A DNA stretch of 64,000 nucleotides, taken from positions 42,621,550 to 42,685,549 of the forward strand of contig OY294044.1 in assembly GCA_958510825.1 (NCBI GenBank). The letters are read 5' to 3'. Shown here piece after piece: positions 57,416 through 64,000 of the stretch (positions are counted from its first letter, which is position 1; each line of letters begins with the position of its first letter). The notes below the pieces were generated by a model. The model was not told where the DNA came from. It saw nothing but the letters and a program-made list of their open reading frames with translations, and ran no database searches. Origin of the DNA: Brachypterus glaber (lineage: Eukaryota; Arthropoda; Insecta; Coleoptera; Kateretidae). The translations under genes and the position numbers were made by a program.

Positions 57416-57925
57416 TCGATATTATCGATATCGCGATACCGGATTAGGTTAAAACTTTCCAGGGTGAATTTTCTCGGCATCTAGAAGGGCATCAAAAAAT
57501 AAAAATAAAAGTTTTTTTTTGAAACATCCTAGTATGCCATACTTATCAATATTTATTATTAGAACAGTGTATATTTGACAGCTTCAAATATTCCACATAT
57601 TTTTTCCATATCTTGCCAATCATTCACTTTTATTACATAAAAATACGATATAGAACAGAATATTTTATTTGATCCTAGTCAAAATACGACTTCCGAGGAT
57701 TTCAAATGCTTCTTATTTCATTGAAATCCCTTCGCGGTGTATTATTGTTTTTCCAAACACATTAAAATATTTATCCAGAATCGATAATTAAGGAATTAAA
57801 GGCTTATTAACATTAACACTAAACTAACTAAAGTTAAGGTTAGTTTTTTTTTATTTAAAACTTAGGTAGCTCCAAATCCTTTTTAGCTACTTTTTATCTT
57901 GTACTACTTCTATCCAAATAAAATA
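57416..57925. other. Unassigned AT-rich DNA
   Basis: No gene or repeat recognised. Confidence 0.4.
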
Positions 57926-57929
57926 TATA

Positions 57930-58090
57930 TACAGGGTATATTTTAAATAGAGTCCAAAACATCTAAAAATGCGTCGTAAGGGAGCTAAGTCCCTTTAAAA
58001 GTGACTAAAAAAATCGGTTTTTATTTAATAACTCTGGGAGCCTTTGAGATATAGCAACGAGGTTTTGCACGTGAATAATATGTTATACGC
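57930..58090. mobile_element. CAGGGTG-family fragment
   Basis: CAGGGTATATTTTAAATAGAG, CGTAAGGGAGCTAAGTCCC and GATATAGCAACGAGGTTTTGC match arms of the foldback family. No right arm is present. Confidence 0.5.
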
Positions 58091-58432
58091 CGGTTTGGTA
58101 TTGAGATATTACCAAATCAGATAACTAAAATTTCAATAAAACCTTGCATCGAAAAGCAAGAAATATATAAGCTCACCCGGACAAGCCAATCGTAGAATGG
58201 GTCGTGTTCTAATTATTTTACAAAGCGCCACTCGTTTTGAGCTTGGTGAATATTTCAAAACGTGAAATAGGTTCTTAATTCAAAATTATACAAGAGATTA
58301 CTAAAACTTCAATATATTCTCAACATTGACCCAAAATCTGTTTAATAAGCCGCAGTATGCATACCTAGACCTTTACACGTTATAAGTTATAAACATAATA
58401 ATATGGCATGTTACTGAAGAATCATGGACAAC

Positions 58433-58840
58433 TGTTGTGAAGTCGAAATCTATCACTAATGTAGTGAAGTGGTATTTTTACTAATAAATATTTTTCTACT
58501 AATGTTGTAAAGTTATAAATTCTCTCATTAATGTTGTGATGTGGTATATAATTCGGTTATAGCCGAACAGAGATTATAACTTTTATTATAACTTACTCAG
58601 TTAGGTTGGCCATACAATCTTCTATAATAATAAATATAATAAAATAAATTCTTTAAGAACATGAAAGATCAATTCTTACTTCTAAGTCCTATTTCTATGC
58701 AAAGCCCTTAAATTCTAATTTACATTATGTAATAGTTTTCCATTAAATACTTCTAAATTAAAACATTCTATGTTTGAAATCCCAACTATTCGCAATCATT
58801 TTCAAATCCCAATTTATTGTCCACATTTTTCTTAGTTTAT
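58433..58840 (+). repeat. Left LTR-like direct repeat (right limit uncertain)
   Basis: Contains repeated TAATGTTGTGAAGTGG-type units (four, including degenerate ones), a TATA-like GGTATATAATTCGG, GCCGAACAGAGATTATAAC and CTCAGTTAGGTTGGCCATAC. After TCTTCTAT it lacks about 120 bp present in the right copy and resumes at ATTCTTTAAGAACATGAAAG. The LTR probably continues past 58840; the right copy is cut by the window, so its end cannot be fixed. Confidence 0.65.
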
Positions 58841-61800
58841 ATTAAAACTGGTTCGTATAAGTCATTTAAATTATTTTACAAAATATTTTTCAAAGTTAAT
58901 TAATATTCGTCAAAATTTCTATCAGTGTTCATACTATCAATATTTATAAGTGTCCAAAATTATTTCTATGTCTGAAAATACGAGTCTCAAAATTTAAAAG
59001 TTTAAAAAATATTTTTAATTCAAGAATAAATCTCAAAATTAATTCTCACAGAAACTACATATTCACTTTTGAATTTGACATAGCGACACTCTGAATATAA
59101 CTGAATAAATATGAATCTTTTCATGAGTTTATATAGCTAATAAGAAGGTCACTAGTTAAATTTATTTGACAATGCTATTAGCGCAAAATATCTACAAAGA
59201 TACCGCGCATATTTAATTACCCCGACAAAAGAGTTTCAGTCTCATCAATTTGCAAACTAATTGCTATTTCTGACATCTGAAACGATCATTTCGCTCATAA
59301 ATTATATTTGTTTAAACAATTAAGATTACTAGACAACTTTTAAGTTATACCGACAAGAATTACCGAGGAGGGGTCCGAACAAATGTAGGACAAACCGGAC
59401 TTTGCCGAAGCCGAATCTCGTGAAGCAAGATTGTATCATAGCGCAATTTTAAAGAAATATTATTTTAAAATTTTAACAACATATAAAATTTTCAGATCAT
59501 AACATAGCTCTCCACCTAATTTTTGAAAAATGATCAGCATTTTTCAAAAAGAAAATGTGCAACATTTTCCTGTTCGGTTCTTGCTTAAGTTGGAATTTCA
59601 AAACAAATTACAAAGACCAAAAACCTATATCTAAATCATAAGACCAACTAAAACATTACTTTTAAGAACAACAAGTTATATCTTCCTTATACGTTTTATA
59701 GTTAATAATTTACATTATTACTTACATAAACTTTACAATAGGCATCTCTATTTTATTCATTATACCATAAACTTCAATAAAAAAAAATCTTTACGACGTA
59801 TTAACAAACTTGCTAAGTTATTTAGTTAATAATATGCAATATTATACAACTTTAATAACTGCAACTTCGTACACTTAAAAAAAAATTATACCATTAATGA
59901 ATAACCCCTTACATATTTCAACAAAAATAAAGTTCAATATTCATATAGCCACTTATTGGACTAAGTATTTATAATCATTCGTTACTTACTATATTCGAAA
60001 TATCCCTCGTATTGATACAACTTCTACTACTTTTTCGAGAATCTCTAACTCATTTTAAAAATAAATTAATTTATTTCAAAAAAATATACTATAGTATTCG
60101 CAAAATTTATTGCGACCAACCCCACTCACTATTTGTCGACTATTTATCGGTGCCTATTTCATACTTCATAAAATACTACCCCTTTTTTTTTAGTTTTGAA
60201 ACAAAAATTCATTCCTCCACTTGGGTAACATCACGGCTCCTGTCACCAGGTTCCATGGCAATTTTCTTTGGTAACTGCAAATTATTGCGAATTAACCAAG
60301 ACTGTTTGTTTCTGTGTTAAAAACACTACCTAACCCCTGATTTAAAGTTTGAGTCTTTACTTAATTGTAATACGTTTTGTCAAATTTCTTACTATTTCCA
60401 GATTTTAATAATCGTACTATCGTAAAAAAAATTTCCGAAATTTTGCGCACATTTTCGTAAATTTCTTACAAATTTTTCAAAAACCCAAAACTCCAAATCT
60501 GCACCATTTTATAACTTCCACTTTTTCTTAAGTAGCAAATTTAAAAACATAAAGGACTATGTCCTTCTTCAAACTTCTCATGTAACATACAAATGTTACT
60601 TATTATAACACCAATTTCTCGGACCTTTAATATAATACGTCAATATATTATACTCCCAACTCGATATTTAACTTTACGTAACGTATCCCTCTAATATCCT
60701 AACTTTCTACGTAAATTCCAAGATAAATCCTAATAAAAATAAGCCTACATTGCAATGAATCGCAGGCGATCTCAAGTTATCATATCAATGCTTTGAGACA
60801 GAATAAGTTTATTTGATTTACTTTAAACTACGTTAAGCTATTTTAAGATATATTACGCTTTTTTTTTACTAACTGGTTAATTATTTTTACATAACATAAC
60901 CCTCATAACCCTCATATATTCCAAACTTTTACGTAAATTATAATAAAAAATCATCCTACATTGTAGGCGTTCTCAAGTTATTGTAATAATTTTTCTGAGA
61001 CCTTTTCGATATTTTATTTTATTTACACTCTATAATACTATAGGCAGAAAGACTACGTTAGCCTTCTGAAAGTAAAAGCTTAATAAATATATTTATTAGT
61101 TACATATATGCGATATACGCACACCTTTTATTCGATATTTCGAATTCACCAAAAATACTAAAAAACAAAAACATAACTCATTATTGAACTTTATTTTGTT
61201 TATACATATGTTTTACCCAATATACCAAAAATTGTATCTTTCATTAAAAAACATTACTAGTATTTTAATATACCCAACCAAAATAAATTTAATAATATAT
61301 AACTTGCTGCCTTAATTTATTTTTGAACTGGACCTTTAAAATCTTTAATAACCTTTAACCTTAGTTTTTTTTACAAAAAAAAAACTGTTACATACATTTT
61401 TAAATCAATGCAACTTTTTAACCTTTCTCCACAGAAAACTATTTTTGTTATAATTTTCATAAAAAAAAAACTGGCTTTCCCTATTTTTACAAACATTTAA
61501 ATGGGAAAGCCACATATGTGACAATCTGTGACAATATGTGACTATCTATCTCTTTGTGCAATAAATATCTTGCCTAAACAAAATAAAGTTATATTAACCA
61601 ACGATAAAACTGCAAATTCCATAAAAAAAAATAATTAAATACACGGAGAAAAATAAGTTACGTTCAGTGTGATCAGTACTGAACAAACAGTATTTTTCCA
61701 TAAAACTGTAGGTTTTCTCAGACTATACTAAACAAATTCGCTTTGACTTAAAATTATTTTTTTAAAAAACTATAAACTGAAATTACAAAAAATAAAATAC

Positions 61801-63500
61801 TATTTCGAAAGAAAAAAAAAATCTGAGAAGATAACAAAAAATACTCATTGGGGTAGCTAATCCCAGACGAATAAATACTTTTTTTTATAAACTGATTATT
61901 AACATCTCCAATACGATAGATAAAATTGTGTTATAAATATACTAAGATAAAAAATGAAGTCACAAAATAAACCATTAAATTTTCGTTTATAAGACCCAGC
62001 GTGCACCTGTGGGTGAAGAGAGACTTACGTATTTCCTATACACTGAAAGCAACATTACAAAATTATAATAAAGTGGTTCTTAAAATATTTTTTTTATAAT
62101 AAAAAAAGTCAGAAATCAACTAAACATTTTTCAAGATATTTAAACTACATCCAAGTAGGCATTCCTTACATATAAAACCTCGATATTTTTTTGGTAATTT
62201 TTAAACATTTTGTTTAAATTTTCACACTGAATTACAATAAAAAAAAATTTAAATATTTCTGTTTCCATTAAAATAACAATCAAATTCCAGTTAAAAAAAA
62301 ATTAATAAATGATAACCGTTAAAAAAAAATCATATGTAGGTACACTTTAATAAAAAAAAAATATATTTCTATAAAATAAAATTCAAAATTTAGTTTTCAA
62401 GAAAAATTTAATCAAATATAACCCCTAGAATAAAAGATAAAAAACTATACTGTAGATATACGTTAATAATAAAAAATCAAATTAAAATTTCCCAACAAAA
62501 AAAAAATAATAAAATAAAATAAAATATTTCTTTTTTTTTTTAAATATTACTTAAAAAAAATTCTGTACTATTTAATGAGAAAAAAAAATCGTACTTATAA
62601 GTTACAAAAAAGTAAAAACAATTCTGAGAATAAATATAATTATTGTACGCTTTAATAAAAATATCATTTTTAAAAAAATTTATAAAATACAAACCAAAAA
62701 AAAAAATTAATTACGTTTTTTTACGTACGCTAAAAAAAATATCGAAAAAATAAAAATATCCTGAAAAATTATTCCATTAAATAAAATAAGGTACACGCTA
62801 ATGAATAAAACTAAATATATATATTTTCTTTCCGTCCAGTTCAAATTAAAATTATCAAATACTCTAAACCTGAGTATATTCATTTCTTTCTGACAAAGGA
62901 AAATACTATTGAAAAAAAATATTGCTTAAGTATCAAATCGTATTTTTATACTTTATTTTAAAGACAAAAAATTCTACCATTGTAATATAATTAAAATTAA
63001 AAAACCAAAAATTCAACAAAAACACTTATAATTTCCAAAAAAAATGCAAATATGATTTCATACTTTACAAACCTACAACGAATGACTTGAGAAAAAACAT
63101 ACCAACATTTTTGAAAAAAAAACATTCTTCCCTTCAACTGACATTTTTCTATAGTCCATAAAATTCTGCAATTTTTGCAAAATATCACCCTTCTTCCATT
63201 TTCATGATGCGGCCATTTTTTGATGTTTATCAGCTTTTCCAAAAATCTACTTGCCTTTTCTGCCATTATTTAAGTTTCTAAAGTCTCTGTTTCCTTAGCA
63301 TAATTTTGACTATAAGCAAAAATAATCCAATCTCACATCAAAAACGATTTTTACAATTTGTTTTTCATAAAAAAAAATCATTTATCTTACAGACTCTCTT
63401 ATCCAAATTTAGTTTCTTTTCGATTTTTTTTTAAATTATTTCTGCACAAAAATGTCTGCTTTAAAATCGATTTTGAAGTCCCGTATTACATGAGCACCAA
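58841..63500. other. Interior of the LTR-like element, non-coding
   Basis: A GC-richer patch at 59360-59435 (CCGAGGAGGGGTCCGAACA, GCCGAAGCCGAATCTCG) may lie near the LTR-internal junction or leader. At 60215-60300, TCACGGCTCCTGTCACCAGG and GGTTCCATGGCAATTTTC is another conserved-looking patch without a long frame. The rest is A/T-dominated sequence with C but few G on the plus strand. Confidence 0.5.
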
Positions 63501-64000
63501 TGTTGTGAAGTGGATTTTTTACTAATAAATATTTTTCTACTAATGTTGTAAAGTTATAAATTCTCTCATTAATGTTGTGATGTGGTATATAATTCGGTTA
63601 TAGCCGAACAGAGATTATAACTTTTATTATAACTTACTCAGTTAGGTTGGCCATACAATCTTCTATCATATTTAAAGTATACCTGAGCGGAGAATATACT
63701 TAACCACTTATCACTTTATTCGGGAGCGGGTATTCTAGAAGACGGCGCTTTGGAAACAGATAAAACGATTTCTTCTTAACTTAAGAATAATATATTAAAT
63801 AAATGTGAATAAATTCTTTAAGAACATGAAAGATCAATTCTTACTTCTAAGTCCTATTTCTATGCAAAGCCCTTAAATTCTAATTTACATTATGTAATAG
63901 TTTTCCATTAAATACTTCTAAATTAAAACATTCTATGTTTGAAATCCCAACTATTCGCAATCATTTTCAAATCCCAATTTATTGTCCACATTTTTCTTAG
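63501..64000 (+). repeat. Right LTR-like direct repeat, truncated by the window
   Basis: Starts TGTTGTGAAGTGG and follows the left copy. It additionally contains 63667-63800, with CCTGAGCGGAGAATATACTT, TTCGGGAGCGGGTATTCTAG and AAGACGGCGCTTTGGAAAC, the segment missing from the left copy. Confidence 0.65.

Larger units (their letters stand above)
58433..64000 (+). mobile_element. Candidate non-autonomous LTR retroelement (right end beyond the window)
   Basis: Long direct repeats at 58433-58840 and 63501-64000 both start TGTTGTGAAGT and continue in the same order with only few differences outside one large gap. About 4.6 kb between them has no long open frame and no recognisable gag, protease, reverse transcriptase or integrase. 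The interior is A-rich and visibly poor in G on the plus strand, especially 61700-63000. Paired LTR-like repeats around non-coding DNA define large retrotransposon derivatives. A BEL/Pao relation is possible from the TGTTG start but unproven. A tandem duplication without retroelement origin is the main alternative. Confidence 0.6.

Noticed and set aside
57175..57480. Minus-strand frame of 101 codons
   Set aside because: Antisense to the LINE C-terminus and its TTGTA tail.
1..64000. CRISPR arrays, operons, Shine-Dalgarno sites, rRNA
   Set aside because: None seen; the spliced gene and the transposon content indicate an animal genome.

Overview
This window looks like transposon-rich euchromatin from a large, very AT-rich arthropod genome, most likely an insect and plausibly a beetle. 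The order is inferred from the repeat types; no sequence here names a species. Only one host gene is supported: a two-exon minus-strand gene for an EF-hand ciliary dynein-associated protein of the calaxin (EFCAB1) family. Its exons at 15318-15615 and 2807-3195 join in frame into 228 codons across a 12.1 kb intron. A decayed, partly still open duplicate of its C-terminal coding segment lies just downstream (2487-2603). No tRNA, rRNA, CRISPR or bacterial-style operon was seen.

Nearly everything else recognisable is mobile DNA. 0-3.5 kb: two TTAA-flanked piggyBac-like elements, one carrying three 18-bp palindromes, then the calaxin 3' end. 3.2-15.3 kb (the calaxin intron): a hairpin MITE, a degenerate Tc1-like transposon, two SINE-like repeats, and an inverted-repeat element at 10404-14850 that has taken up two back-to-back foldback elements and a 1.5 kb element full of a repeated GTTGACA-type motif. 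15.6-25 kb: another Tc1-like transposon with long terminal inverted repeats, LINE tails and near-perfect hairpins. 25-33 kb: a 2.5 kb foldback, a third TTAA element, and a LINE remnant interrupted by a MITE. 33.6-35.0 kb: a second motif-array element (ATTGGCAC). 35.9-45.3 kb: foldbacks, a LINE 3' end, a fourth TTAA element, two related elements sharing a degenerate ORF, a DDE transposase remnant and a hAT-like MITE. 46-57.4 kb: an inverted MITE pair, a third motif-array element (TTTCGGAT), minisatellites, a long foldback and the RNase H end of a LINE. 58.4 kb to the window end: two long direct repeats beginning TGTTGTGAAGT enclose about 5 kb of AT-rich, G-poor sequence without coding potential, the form of a non-autonomous LTR retroelement whose right LTR runs off the window.

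The most unusual signal is a group of three TA-flanked elements (13131-14639, 33644-35020, 51041-51943). Each has one short motif at both termini and repeated through its interior in both orientations. The motif differs between elements but is uniform within each. The first two share the terminal block GGTAAAACCCCCAAT, so their motifs appear to have changed in step along the whole element. All boundaries, repeats and translations were read by eye; no alignment or database search was run.
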